Positions 25,251-37,235 are shown, numbered from the stretch's first letter. The stretch is 64,000 nucleotides of DNA from Lineus longissimus (GCF_910592395.1 NC_088326.1:7881001-7945000); one strand, 5' to 3'. The notes: a model not told the origin generated them from the sequence alone. Numbers and translations are program-made.

Positions 25251-25592
25251 CTAACCATGACCCTATAGACGGGCGCTTGAGGGCTCTTATTATTGGTTTC
25301 TATAAACATCATAAATGCCAAATTCAGGGGAAAACTACCAATAACAGCGAAATCCGAGGCTAATATGGTTGTATTTATGCAGCGCATGCATTTCAAAATC
25401 TGACAGCAGTCTTCAGAAAGCGAATATTCACCGACACCATCAATTTAGAACAATTATTATTATTTGACCCTTTCAGTGCGCGGATCTGGCAGTGTCGGAA
25501 CCAAAAATGTGTCAATGAAATGCTAGATGGCGCATGCACCCACCTAAAACTACAGAACTTTTTGACTGCCATCTGAACATCAACTGCAAAAG

Positions 25593-26245
25593 TACTATTG
25601 GATTGCTATTGGAGTTATTTGAAGATCTTTTCAGTTCTATTTTTTTTCTTCTAGGGGTCGCCGGCAATAGTAAAAAGTACTTTGTTAATAAAATCTTTTT
25701 TCAAAAACAAAAATCAAAATTTCTCAATTTTTTCCATGGTTGTAGAGGAGACATGCTTAAGCAAATAACATATAAAAAACGGAAAGAAAAAACTAATAAG
25801 AAATACTCAGTAATTTTTGTTGTTGAAATTTTCACATAAAAGTGCAATCCACGATGGCCGCCAACAGGTCACATGATCACCTGACCCCCAAAAAAAAGTG
25901 AGAGAAAAAATCAGAAATTCTGAAAGGCAACATGGGAACATACTATTGGATTGCTAAATTGGATTTATTTGACAATTTTGTTCAGTTCTATTTTGTTCTC
26001 CTAGTGGTCACTGGCATAGTTATGAAAGGTACTTTGGAAAATTTTCACACTTTCTTTCCTTCACATGAATCACTTTTCAAAAATAAAAATCAATCTAAAT
26101 TTTTTCAGGGTTGTGGAGGAGTCATCCTAGTGCAAATAATATATAACAAACAAAGAGAAAAACTAACAAAAAATACAGTTTCAGTTATGTTTTATTGAAC
26201 ATCTTCACATAAAAGTGCAATCCAAGATGGCCGCCAACAGGTCGC
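25593..26245. repeat. Tandem duplication of about 345 bp
   Basis: The segment 25593-25890 and the segment 25938-26245 share TACTATTGGATTGCTA, TTTTCAGTTCTATTTT, GGTTGTRGAGGAG and CATAAAAGTGCAATCCA, then GATGGCCGCCAACAGGTC in the same order, at moderate divergence. The two ORFs across it (25534-25839 and 25932-26198) are related only because of the duplication and show no domain. Confidence 0.7.
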
Positions 26246-26394
26246 GTGACCATCTGACCCCAACAAGCGAAGAAAAATATCGAATTCTGAAAGGCAAACA
26301 AGTTTCCTCCATTATGAAATTGATATCTTTCTTAGTTTTGGAACAGTATTTTTTCCTGAAGTCTTCAAAAGCGCCTAATTTGGCTCTGGCATTA

Positions 26395-27260
26395 TAGTGT
26401 ACAAAATGCGAATCTAGGTAAAAAAAGCAACGGAAAAAAGACAACGGAAAAAAAAGCCCGGTAAAAAAGACAATGGTAAAAAAGACAACGGGTAAAAAAG
26501 ACAACAGGTAAAAAAGCAACGGAAAAAAAGCAACAATCGAGGTAAAAAAGACAACGGGTAAAAAAAACAAAAGAAAAAAAGGCAACCATCAGGAAACCGG
26601 ATACGACAGTGGGAACCGCCCACTCTATGACATAAAGTGCCGGACAGACCGGGAATTGAACACGGGACCTCGGATGTGTGGTGCCAGGCGCTGATGTTTC
26701 CACTGCACAGCCGGTGTAATATATGTGAGTGTTTCCCGTGTGTGAGTGTTTCCCCTCATTGTTTGGGAACGCTCAAAAATAGATTGACAAGTTTTTCTGT
26801 GTATCCCCCCCTATTGAAAAGTCGTGGTCTCTCTAGCTGCCTATTGTTTGGAAACACTGACACATGGGGAACAACCACAGATGTTACACCGGAACTCCGA
26901 CAGCCCTATCATGCCTAGAGCCCTAGAGCGATGATGTTCCTCCCTTTAATGACGATTTGTTGGCTAATAAGATGGAACCCTTCCTCTGGAAATGAGGCAA
27001 TACTGAACACTAGTAAATCAGTACAACTAATTTGGCTGTAGTGTGTTAATTGGGTCCTCTTTGATAGTAGTCATCTTTTTTACCCGTTGTCTTTTTTACC
27101 TAGATGGTTGTCTTTTTTTCCGTTGCTTTTTTTACCCGTTGTCTTTTTACCGTTGCTTTTTTACCTGTTGTCTTTTTTCCGTTGCCTTTTTTACCGTTGC
27201 CTTTTTTACCTGTTGTCTTTTTTACCGGGCTTTTTTTCCGTTGCTTTTTTTACCGTATAC
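26395..27260. mobile_element. Foldback element with A/T-rich tandem arms
   Basis: The left arm (26413-26590) is a series of GGTAAAAAAGACAACGG/GGAAAAAAAGCAACGG units, and the right arm (about 27065-27257) is the inverse (CCGTTGTCTTTTTTACC). About 470 bp of unrelated sequence separates them. The repetitive peptide frames (FLPVVF-like) are translations of the arms. Confidence 0.7.
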
Positions 27261-28195
27261 CACAAAATGCATAGCACTGAAAGGGTTAAGTGCACCGAGG
27301 GTAGTTTACAAATAAATTGACAAAATCCACTCGCTGGTCAATGTTGTGTTTACTTTGTGCAGGGGAAATCGCATATTTGTTATCTTTTTCGTCACGTCTT
27401 CTCAAAGTCTTTTTTCATTTCCACTTTCCATCGCGGCCGCCACTTGCTCCAGACTCTGTCGGTACTTCAGTTAATAGCAGTGCACGAAATACCGGTACTA
27501 GAATTTCTATGGGTTTGCCGCAAAATTGTTCAGATTCATGGATTACATGGATCAGAGATTAATTTGTTTCGATTTTCTATTCTTAGATATATACACGTTA
27601 CCATTAGACTCACACCTGCTGTGCGAGTTATAACTCAATCCAGCCTAACTCAACATTTTGACCTCGCCCAGTGTTCTCAGGTTTTTCCTAAAGTTGCTGG
27701 TGAGGGGGTGTGAATCACCAGCTTTGAGAGATTGCAGGGCCATCGGCAAGATAGTTAGAAGAATAGTGGGAGTCCTTAATCATGAAAGTTATAATTTCTT
27801 CAATTGCTGAAAGACTACCATGGTGACAAGCCTGGTAAATTAGGATTCTGACCATGGGCTTCAATGTTCAGATTGTCTCTTCAATGAATATCACACTGAA
27901 ATACTGTACCATCTCAGCTGGCTCGAATATTATAATTCCAATTTGATAGTACATGTATGTTCCTACGAGATTATTCTTGTGGTCAATTGATTCCATACAC
28001 ATCACCCCGCCAAACAGTTCTTTCTCTATGATGAAGGCAGTGTTTTGAATATTTCACTTTCAACACCAGATAAGATTGCATGTTCTAATATAATGGTAAT
28101 CTATTCATGAATGTTTGCTTAATTATTTATAAAGACATAAGTTTTGCCCACTGATGGTGGTGAACATTAAACATTTCTCTGTTTCTCCCTTTCAG

Positions 28196-28436
28196 TGGCT
28201 TCTGCATAGAAATTGGCACAGCTCTGACGGTTCTCATAGCTTCTAACGTAGGAATTCCGGTCAGCACAACGCACTGCAAAGTTGGTGCTGTCGTCTGCAC
28301 TGGCAGGTTTCGTTCTCGCGAAAACGTGGACTGGCGAGTTTTCAGGAATATCGTGTTTGCATGGATTGTCACTCTTCCGATGTCGGGTGGGATAGCTGCC
28401 GGTGCTTTTGCTGCTCTAAGACTTATTTTGGAATAA
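28196..28436 (+). CDS. SLC20A: SLC20-family phosphate transporter, terminal exon with stop
   Basis: The acceptor CCCTTTCAG ends at 28195. The exon completes a Ser codon and encodes 79 residues up to TAA at 28434-28436. Visible PiT hallmarks are [16 protein letters not shown] (the conserved PVSTTH loop), then a basic [10 protein letters not shown] stretch and the last hydrophobic helix. The final residues (LRLILE) end where vertebrate PiT proteins end, so this is the true C-terminus. The preceding intron is about 12.9 kb and repeat-rich. Confidence 0.93.
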
Positions 28437-28634
28437 GTGCATTGGGCGATATGAATACATCTTAGCATCAGCCTTTAACTCCTAGCTTTGCAACATTTAT
28501 TTTAATGAATATATTCTGATTAATTGCTTCACAACTACCCCTCGTCCAAGCGACTGTGTTTCAGAACTTTTCATTGGCTTTCGTGACAAGCACTTGTTAG
28601 TACTGTAGTGTAATAATTAAACTGTGCACTATAA

Positions 28635-28636
28635 TA

Positions 28637-28678
<42 letters not shown>

Positions 28679-28680
28679 AT
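28635..28680. repeat. TTA/ATT microsatellite
   Basis: About 14 uninterrupted ATT units lie in the 3' UTR region of the SLC20 gene. Confidence 0.9.
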
Positions 28681-28841
28681 CAACATGCATAAAGTTGAGT
28701 CATTCCAAGGAATATAGCACCAGGATTGGTTAGAGTGTCTGTTTGTATTAAACCAACCATAGCCCAGCCATGCCATATTTGTCATGGCATGGCATGGTAT
28801 GCGACATCAATGCAGCAAAGAAGAAGCTGCACATTATCAAG

Positions 28842-28847
28842 AATAAA
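28842..28847 (+). promoter_or_regulatory. Candidate polyadenylation signal of the SLC20 gene
   Basis: AATAAA (followed by a second overlapping AATAAA) lies about 406 bp after the stop codon. The 3' UTR in between contains a TTA microsatellite. It is the first clustered AATAAA downstream, but no cleavage site can be proven from sequence. Confidence 0.45.
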
Positions 28848-28954
28848 TAAAGACTAAGAATTTGGAACCAATACTTGCACTAGGTTCCACATTTTGACAA
28901 TAGGGGGCTTTTGCAAGATACTTCGTCTTCTATTCAATTTGGCAGTCACTCCTC

Positions 28955-30444
28955 CACTTCCAGGTGTCAAATGTTGATATGTCTCTGTTTAATATGAGGT
29001 TAAAGGATATGTACCAACAGGAATGGCATTCCATATTGTATAATGATGTACAGTCCTTGAAAAAAGTAAATGGACACACAAAAATCAAATTTTCTTGAAA
29101 ACGGCTGGTGATAAATCGATTCGGTTTGCTGCATTTGATAGGACATTTAGTTGTGCATCATGGTATCTACCACATAAAAATTAGCCATTTTATCTAATGC
29201 CGACTTTTATTGATTTACAAAAGGCCCCAAAATCAACTTTTTCGTTTCCGATTTTTTTCGTACTTTTTCTTGATAGGATGAATCACCATGATGAAAAACC
29301 CACGTCCCCATCAAGGTGATGAAAATATCTTGTGTTAATTGGTGGGAAAACAGCATTTTATGTCAAAATTTTGCACCTTGTTTATTGACTTTGGAATTAC
29401 TTTGGAGAAGTCGACCATAGCCAATTATGTCAGTTTCAACATGCAGCCCGAGTGTTAATTCCTTATTGGCTGAGGTTTTGAATGGGGGTGGAAATGTTGT
29501 TAACATTGATGTATTGTAAACGCGAGGGTAAAGTAATATTGGTGAACCCATTGTCCAGCTGCCAAATCCAGGCCTGGGAGAGCTATTCATAGGCATATTA
29601 AACAAGGCCATTGAAATGGTGACATGATTCCGGTTGTCTGGGCTAGGTGAATAATATCAAGGGGGTATCTCCGCAGTAGAAGACCGGGTAACAAAACCCT
29701 TTTGCACAAATGGGTTAATAAGTTGCAGATTCAAGTGAAAACTGTGGAATTTCTTAGATATTCACTCATAACTCAACAGAAGCTTCCAGTCAATATAAAA
29801 TTTGCCCCCAAAAAATGCGTGATAAAAAAGTTGATTTTGGGACCTTTCATAAATCGAAAAAATTGACTTATAGGTAAAATAGCAAATTTCCAAGTGGTAG
29901 ATATCATGATGCACAACTAAATGCCCTATCAAATGCAGCAAACCGCATCGATTTATCACCAGCCGTTTTCAAGAAAATTTGATTTTTGTGTGTCCATTTA
30001 CTTTTTTGAAGGACTGTACGTAGGAACCCTGCACAGAAAAACAAACTCCGTCTTTACAGACAATTCAAATCATCTTTCACATATGAAAGTTATCTATCAA
30101 TGATGCTACCGACCATTGATCGAATTCATTCAACTAGATTTAGGACAAGTAATCACAAATTAAAAATTGAGTCTGGCAGATACACGGGCACCCTGGTTGC
30201 AGAAAGATTGTGCCCCCACTGCAAAAAAGTTGAAACAGAGATTCATTTCCTGTTCGAATGTAATCTTTTCAACCATCAACGGTCCCGACTCAACTTGCCT
30301 AACTGTAATCTTCCCAATGACTTAAAATTCATAAAAACAATGTCATCTACAGATTTTCATGTCGTGTCATCATTGGGACATTTTATAACCAAAGCTTTCA
30401 AAATTAGGAATGTAAATGTTGAATACGTTCCTAAATATTTCTAG
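28955..30444 (+). pseudogene. 5'-truncated LINE (non-LTR retrotransposon) C-terminus, split by a MITE
   Basis: The open frame from about 28970 (reading NMRLKDMYQQEWHSIL) stops at the TA at 29049-29050. It resumes in register after the MITE at about 30019 with RNPAQKNKLRLYR, then RFRTSNHKLKIESGRY and a zinc-binding CPHCK..ETEIHFLFEC, ending at the TAG at 30442-30444. This is the typical C-terminal tail of LINE reverse transcriptases in marine invertebrates, with a Cys/His zinc motif after the RT domain. RT and endonuclease domains are absent, consistent with 5' truncation at integration. Confidence 0.75.
29051..30016. mobile_element. Tc1/mariner-type MITE, 966 bp, inserted in the LINE
   Basis: CAGTCCTTGAAAAAAGTAAA on the left and TTTACTTTTTTGAAGGACTG on the right are near-perfect inverted ends flanked by TA (29049-29050 and 30017-30018). 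Each arm is about 210 bp and includes TTTTCTTGAAAACGGCTGG, then TGATAAATCGAT. The interior has no transposase. Its terminal sequence resembles that of the 12256-14820 element, so they are related families. Confidence 0.85.
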
Positions 30445-30502
30445 TCCTGTAAATAATCATAGCACTTACTACAATTTTTTGGTTTGTTTGAAATTACATG
30501 TA

Positions 30503-32985
30503 CAATCATGTTCAAAAGTTTATGGACACCAGTTTTTTCTTAATTTTTCTCGAAAACCACTGGGCTAAAAATTGCCCAACAACTATCAATAAGTGGAGAA
30601 ACTTTTTGGGTACAAGATGAGACTAATTTTGCTGACCGGTGTGATGACATAATGATGCTGCAATGCAATTTCCAAGGGCATATTTTTTCAACTTTTTTAT
30701 TAACAGACTTTTCTCTGTTTTTTTTCCGCCACTAACTATCCACCCTGTCTAATAGACTTTCCAGCATGGTCAGTTACATCCATTACCAATGGAAAGGCCT
30801 TTTTTCTTCACTTTTCCACTTGGAATTTCCACCAATTTTCAATGGTGTCCAAACACTGATGAAATGGTCCCTCAGTGTTCATTGAGCGTTAGGCCATGAA
30901 TGACACTAATAGTTGACATAATCGGGTAATGCCAGGAAGTAGGTGCTTGTTACATAAATGAGTCGTGTCTTACACTGAGGAGTTCATTTCAATTAAATTA
31001 CTTCTCAATAAGGGAAATGCTTTCATTGACTTCGGGGTCAACATAGTGAAAGAAGCATAGGCCTTCAAATGAAAGCTATTGTTAGGCAATTTCTGGATTA
31101 ACCTCTTGAACATCGTTATTGAGGAAAATGAAAGGATCTAACTGTGTGCTCATGGGCTGAAAAGAAAAGGGAAGACATGGGATATCTATCTTACAAAATT
31201 ATGTTTAATGACCTTTTTGGTGAACTACAGGACTATCCAGGAGTAATACTTGTCCCCAAAATGTCCAGAATTTTCAATTTCTGCTATACAGGGTGTTTAA
31301 AGAAATGAAATAAATCCAACAGTTAATTTTGTAATTCACAATGTTCAGAGTATCTGAAGTCTTATCAGATTCTTCGCAGTAAACTACATTCCCAAAGTCA
31401 CAGAACTCTTAATATCCATGGCCTCTTATGGCTTAGTATCTGGTCCAGCCTCCTCTTATTCCAGTATCCTTCATCCTGACAGAGGGGGTTCCAAGTGTCC
31501 TGAATCCTGGTCCAAAGTTCATCAGTATTTGCGACACCTTCATATTCAATACTTTTAACAATAGCAGCCCAGGCGTTTTCGATGGGGTTCATGTCACAAC
31601 CTTTTGGTGGCCAGTCAATTACTTCGAAGGGTCGAGTAGCGAGGTAGCCCTGGATCATGCGAGCGGTATGTATGGGGGATCTGTCGTACTGAAAGATGAA
31701 TCCCTCTGGGATATGACGTTGCATATCAGGCAGGTGCCTCCAGTATCTCCCTGTACTGATGTTGATTGAATCGCCCATGTATCCGGTGCAGAGAACCGGT
31801 AATCCATCCACGGTAATCCATCCAGCCACAAAGATTAACGCTGTATCGACCACTTCTTTGGCATTTCTTGATATTTTGGGAATTGAAACGCTCCCCAATT
31901 ACACGACGACACTAAACTTGACCACATTCTCCGATATGGAAGACTTTCTCGTCAGTAAAACCAACTTTTCTCCATTGCTCTACGGTCCAGTGCTGATGTG
32001 TGTGGGCAAAGTCTAGGTGCTGTTGCTTGTGACCTTCTGTTAAAACATCTTTTTTGGCAGCAATTCGCCCAGATAATCCAGCATCTCTTAGACGGCGCTT
32101 TATCGTTGCTCGACTGATAGGTTGTCGGTGTTCCTGCACATCGACTTGGTGATGTTTTGGTAGAAGGAATGGCTCACGGCGTGCTTCCTGAACTAAGTGA
32201 CAATCCTGTCTCCAGTTTGTAACCCTTGGACGCCCAATCCTAGGCCTGACATCAGTGTGTCCCTCTTCCAAATGACGGAGGATCCAATTTCCCACAGCAC
32301 TCTTACTGCAACCAACCTGATCAGCAATATTTCTATATGAAAACCCTAAGTGACGCAAGGCCAGGATTTGCTGTTTTTGAGCTTGGGTAAGCTCAACGTC
32401 ATCTCTAACTTTCCCCATCTCTAGTCCAGTGACCACACATTTCTTATGCACTACATGTATTTCTATATTTAGAGTGGAATCCGTTCTTATTTTCATAGTT
32501 ACACAATTAACCTAAGCCATTCATCTTATCTCCCTATTTGGTCATTGTAACTTCATAACTGAAGATTATGATGATTACATGTGTTCGGATGACACTGACA
32601 TCATGTGACAACCCACACACTTCTTATCCCATTCAAGTAGCTTTGTGAAGGCGGGCCTATTACGCTTGGCTGCCAGTAGAATTAGAACAAGGGGCCGTAT
32701 CATTGGGAATTTTTGTGTAATGCAGAACCTCAGCGCGAAAAGGCACCAAATAGGAGAAAAAAGCACAATATCATTAGAATGACCAGTGATTTAGAGTTGC
32801 AAAGCTGTTTTTGTAACAAAATGAATATTATAGCGAAAAAAAGCAGAGAAAAGTCTGTTAATGAAAAAAGTTGAAAAAATATGCCCTTGGAAATTGCATT
32901 GCAGCATCATTATGTCATCACACCGGTCAGCAAAATTAGTCTCATCTTGTACCCAAAAGGTTTCTCCACTACTTATTGCAGAGCA
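30503..32985. mobile_element. Decayed Tc1/mariner transposon with long TIRs
   Basis: The left arm at about 30590-30735 (GGAGAAACTTTTTGGGTACA ... AAAGTCTGTT inverse) matches the inverted right arm at about 32830-32983. The left arm extends outward to about 30503 (TTCAAAAGTTTATGGACACC, a common Tc1 terminal motif), but the right arm loses similarity at about 32984, so the right end is missing. A broken transposase lies between the arms on the minus strand. Confidence 0.8.
31398..32496 (-). pseudogene. Tc1-like transposase, frameshifted
   Basis: The N-terminal part (31912-32496) has a helix-turn-helix pair (LTQAQKQQILALRHLGFSYR, then a GRPR linker) and the first catalytic Asp in VGFTDEKVF. The C-terminal part (31398-31898), in another frame, has the second Asp context FQYDRSPIHTA and the third acidic position in WPPKGCDMNPIENAWA, typical of Tc1 DD34E. 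The two parts are separated by a frameshift and stop near 31900-31915, so the gene is inactive. In family members it would bind the TIRs and cut and paste at TA. Confidence 0.85.
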
Positions 32986-33109
32986 TGCTCCGCACAAAAC
33001 AGTGAACTCTTCACTGTCTCCATTTTCAACTTACACAGTAGACAGTTCACAGTTGGCCAGATGCTTTCGCCGTCTATTATCCGCTTCTTGAATTAACAAT
33101 GAGTGGGCC

Positions 33110-34070
33110 CATAGGTGAGACAAAAAGTTACCAGATTGTGACTCGTGGCTGTGAATGATAGGACCCCGACCCCTGATCACTGCCAAACTTTATATGTGAG
33201 ACAAAAAAAATCCTGATTGTGACTTACGGCTTGGAATGATGGGACCCCGACCCATGACCACTGCCAAACTTTATATGTGAGACAAAAAGTTACCAGATTG
33301 TGACTCGTGGCTGTGAATGATAGGACCCCGACCCATGATCACTGCCAAACTTCATACGTGAGACAAAAAGTTACCAGATTGTGACTCGTGGCTGGGAATG
33401 ATAGGACCCCGACCCATGATCACTGCCAAACTTTATATGTGAGACAAAAAAAATCCTGATTGTGACTTACGGCTTGGAATGATGGGACCCCGACCCATGA
33501 CCACTGCCAAACTTCATACGTGAGACAAAAAGTTACCAGATTGTGACTCGTGGCTGGAAATGATAGGACCCCGACCCCTGATCACTGCCAAACTTCATAT
33601 GTGAGACAAAAAGTTACCTGATTGTGACTTACGGCTGGGAATGATGGGACCCCGACCCATGACCACTGCCAAACTTCATACGTGAGACAAAAAGTTACCA
33701 GATTGTGACTCGCGGCTGGGAATGATAGGACCCCGACCCATGATCACTGCCAAACTTCATACGTGAGACAAAAAGTTACCAGATTGTGACTCGTGGCTGG
33801 GAATGATAGGAGCCCGACCCCTGATCACTGCCAAACTTCATACGTGAGACAAAAGTTACCGGATTGTGACTCGCGGCTGTGAATGATAGGACCCCGACCC
33901 ATGATCACTGCCAAACTTCATACGTGAGACAAAAAGTTACCAGATTGTGACTCGTGGCTGGGAATGATAGGACCCCGACCCATGATCATTGCCAAAATTC
34001 ATACTTGAGACAAAAATTTACCAGACTGTGACTGGCAGCTGGGAATGAGAGGACCTAACCACCCCAACCC
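33110..34070. repeat. 82-bp minisatellite, about 11-12 units
   Basis: The unit runs GTGAGACAAAAAGTTACCAG, then ATTGTGACTCGTGGCTG, GGAATGATAGGACCCCGACC and a CACTGCCAAACTTCATA end. Units start at about 33115, 33197, 33278, 33360 and onward every 82 bp. At least two unit types alternate (one with a run of A and 'CCTGATTGTGACTTACGG'), suggesting higher-order structure. The last unit decays at about 34070. Confidence 0.9.
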
Positions 34071-34689
34071 CTCATACTCCTGGCACATAGGGGAAAAAAG
34101 GTCTCTTATTGTGACATGTTGTTGGAAATGATACCGCCTGTAGCCGCCCATCCTCACTGCTAAAATGAAATAAAAGAGTCAAAATTTCAAATTCAAATTG
34201 ATTTATTGATTTATCATCTATTCGGCTACAGTCAAAAACTATATATATGGTACAAATTAAAAACACGTGGTCATTCAACAATATTCCAGATTATCATACC
34301 TCATTAGTATGTGAGCCAATCACGTCGCGTCATTCACGACCACGTGCCATGCGATAATGGCATTATTCCACGGCTGACGTCATCGATGACGCGATATTGC
34401 AAATGGCGGCCATTAAGATTTCGACGAAATCGGCGATAAAAAACAGCATATTTACGGCGTTTTAAGCCAGGAAGTTGCACAGTGATACTGTCAGGGTCTT
34501 GAATTACACCCACAAAGTAGGTAGGTTGCATTGGGTGGGACTGTTACATCCACGAACAGAAAGTACAAGGCATTCAAGTTGGGCCTGGACTCGCTTCAAA
34601 CAAACATCGTCTGCTAATGTAAACACACACTGGCTACAGTACATAATGTACACGTCTTGGCTCCATACATGATTTGCGTATCCGCCGAT

Positions 34690-36061
34690 TAAAAACCACT
34701 TTGACAGTGGTTTGGGTCGCTGTGCAAAACCTGCTGGGCCGATTTCTTCAAGGTTTGGTTTAAAGCCTCGTGAAATAATTTTTGACCTGACAAATAATTT
34801 TGACTATTCTATGGCTTGACATGCAATATTTATATAATATTCTAAAATACCTTGGTACCGTAAAGTCAACTTTTAAATGAAAAATGCATAAGCCTCGTTC
34901 TGAGAGTGGAGTGTTTTTGGACACGCAACCAAGATGCTCTACCAAAGTTCCCTCGGGTTGCACTAAAATGTGGAACCATGCACACAGCTCACTTCAGAAG
35001 TTTGAGGCTCTCAAAACACTGCTTCAAACACAAATCAGCCAAGGAAGCATCAACCACCCTAAGTTTTTTAATGAGCACTACACATATTTGCTGAGAAAAA
35101 CGCTCCAAATAGCCCATTTGCGCGGATTTTAGCGTCACTTGAGCGAGCCGATCCGGACTTCCTATACGCGCTGCCGTAACATAATGTAAACAACGGCGCT
35201 ACCGGGTGGAGCTAAAATTTCGTCCAAACCCTCGCCTGTCGGCTCGGGTTTGGACTGTATTTTAGCTCCACCCTCGAGTGTCTTGGTAACTCAACCAAGG
35301 TCCTCCGCCTCGGGTTCAATTCCTTAATTCAATGGTATTCTTCGTTGCGCAGAGAATGTGCGCAAAAGCAAACACACAGTAGAATGTTTACTGTTTAATG
35401 CGATATCGACAACAGTGAAATGCTCTACTGTGGTATAGTAGAGAGTACGTTGAGTATTGATAAAAATTTCTGAAAATCTTTGCTATCATCAGATTATTTT
35501 TTTGCTGATCCGAATACACAAATGGGTTGGAACGGAAATTGGAACACTTCGTGGAATTTCCTGACGTTTTCATGACCAGTGTAAGTAAAATGTTTTGCTC
35601 GTCTCTTTTATACATGTAGGTGATTTTTAGCTCAAGAATGTCATCACATCTAGCATCTTTTCTATTTTCTGTTGACAATCATGTGTCAATGGTGATACGT
35701 TTGCTGATCATTGAGTCTAGAAAGTTGAAACTTGGTGTATTGGTGTCTTATAACAACATGACTTGACATACAAAAATAAATGTGATGCGAACTACTTCGT
35801 GGGCTCATATCAGCCATATTTGAAAATTTTATATTGTCATTATCTCAAGGAATGCCGAGAGCTAGAATCATGTGACTGTGGATACTTCTGGTGAAACTTC
35901 ATGACACTATACCTGGTCTGTGTTTTTGTTGTGACCAACTTTTCAAGGTCACAGAGGTCAAACTGGAATAATTCACCAATGGTGTCACAGTGTCCTTATC
36001 ATTTGTCCTACACTCTTCAAATCGATGTTGACGGAAATTGAAGTCAGTGTGGCCTACATTT
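34690..36061. other. Intergenic sequence with small repeats, no gene seen
   Basis: The stretch contains a fragment of the 17282 MITE family (about 34700-34780) and a palindrome at 35207-35273 (GTGGAGCTAAAAT arms around CCAAACCCTCGCC/GGGTTTGG). It ends with a dispersed intron-repeat segment (35700-36060, with AAGGTCACAGAGGTCAAAC). The short ORFs lack domains. Confidence 0.5.
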
Positions 36062-36223
36062 TGTTACAATATGCGTTATATTGTCTTTTGAATGTTCGCG
36101 CGCCTATGGTCACATGACCTCCCAAGATTCTTTGTGTAACTAAGATGGCTCCTGAATACAGATTGTTCTCGCAACGCCCGTCTTTATTGTCTTTGTAAAA
36201 CATAAGAAACACCACTTGAAACA
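36062..36223 (+). repeat. 5' LTR of gypsy element
   Basis: The 162-bp LTR begins TGTTAC and ends ACA just before TGGTGAC, with the usual TG...CA termini. The first 144 bases recur at 63857-64000. The short length is unusual but within the gypsy range. Confidence 0.92.
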
Positions 36224-36241
36224 TGGTGACAACTAGATAAA
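36224..36241 (+). other. Probable primer binding site
   Basis: TGGTGACAACTAGATAAA directly follows the LTR end. Gypsy primer binding sites start TGG, complementary to a tRNA 3' CCA. I cannot name the tRNA. Confidence 0.6.
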
Positions 36242-36383
36242 CGGAAAGAGAAAATATTATAGACTGTTCAGAAGAACTTAGTTAGTACACCCGCTTTTCG
36301 AGGGCGTTATAATCGAACTTTCTAGACATTCGTTTTCGAGTGACGTGCTGCCCAGGCCTTGTCGTTTACGTTAATTAGTCTAG

Positions 36384-37235
36384 ATGGCGCCACCTGACGA
36401 TCTACCTGCAGGAGGTGCTGCTCCAGCTCCGGTTGCTGCACCTGTGAATTTGCCCCTGACAGGCATTTCCCCACCGTCTGCTCTTGATGTTGAAGACGGT
36501 GAGGTCATTGGTAATTGGAAACTCTGGAAGCAAATGTGGTCCAACTATGTCGTTGTTGCAAAGCTTGAAGGACAACCAGAACAATTCCGAATCGCGCTGT
36601 TTCTACACTCGCTCGGTGCAAAAGCCCTGAAAATTTATAATGCCATGCAATTTGGTGTGGGTGAGGACAAGAACATTCTAGCTCACATTGTCAAGAAGTT
36701 TGACGATCATTTTATTGGAGAAACCAACGAAACCTACGAACGTTACAACTTTAATAGTCGAAGTCAAGGTCAGTCTGAAATGATTGAGAGTTATGTCACA
36801 GCTCTCAGGACACTAGCTCAAACTTGCAATTTCTGTGACTGTCTTAAAGACACACTGTTACGAGATAGAATTGTGCTTGGGGTGAATGACAATCGTACCC
36901 GCAAACGACTGTTGCAAGAACGTGCTCTTACGCTTAAGAAGTGCATAGACATTTGCAGGAGCATGGAAACTTCAGCTTCTCAGTTGAAAAGCATTTGTGG
37001 TGACAAAGATAAAGCTGACATAAATCGCGTTTCTAGTAAACCAAAAGGTCAAAAGTCTGCGAGTAGTCGAAACAAGTCTAGTTTCAGTTCATCTAAGCCT
37101 AACTTCTCTCGTGGAAAACGTGACATTGACTGTAAGTTCTGTGGTTACCATCATGTCAAGGACCGTGAGAAGTGTCCAGCATGGAAGAAAGAGTGTAATC
37201 TTTGTCATGGTCCTGATCATTTCTCAAAATGTTGA
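36384..37235 (+). CDS. gag: Gypsy Gag with double zinc knuckle
   Basis: The protein has 283 residues and starts MAPPDDLPAGGAAPAP, 160 bp after the LTR. The Pro/Ala-rich N-terminus is followed by a helical capsid-like region (WKLWKQMWSNYVVVAKLE, about residues 45-65), a basic Ser/Lys linker (about 215-248), and a Cys/His region at the C-terminus, CKFCGYHHVKDREKC then CNLCHGPDHFSKC, which are gypsy-type zinc knuckles for RNA packaging. It ends with TGA at 37233-37235. Pol continues in the same frame directly after, so the protein is either the terminated product with Pol made by stop read-through, or the stop is a mutation. Confidence 0.92.
   Translation: MAPPDDLPAGGAAPAPVAAPVNLPLTGISPPSALDVEDGEVIGNWKLWKQMWSNYVVVAKLEGQPEQFRIALFLHSLGAKALKIYNAMQFGVGEDKNILAHIVKKFDDHFIGETNETYERYNFNSRSQGQSEMIESYVTALRTLAQTCNFCDCLKDTLLRDRIVLGVNDNRTRKRLLQERALTLKKCIDICRSMETSASQLKSICGDKDKADINRVSSKPKGQKSASSRNKSSFSSSKPNFSRGKRDIDCKFCGYHHVKDREKCPAWKKECNLCHGPDHFSKC

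Noticed and set aside
26205-27320. Several Phe/Leu-rich ORFs resembling membrane proteins
   Set aside because: They are translations of the T-rich foldback arms.
33110-34070. CRISPR-like periodicity
   Set aside because: The whole 82-bp unit is repeated; there are no unique spacers and the context is an animal genome.
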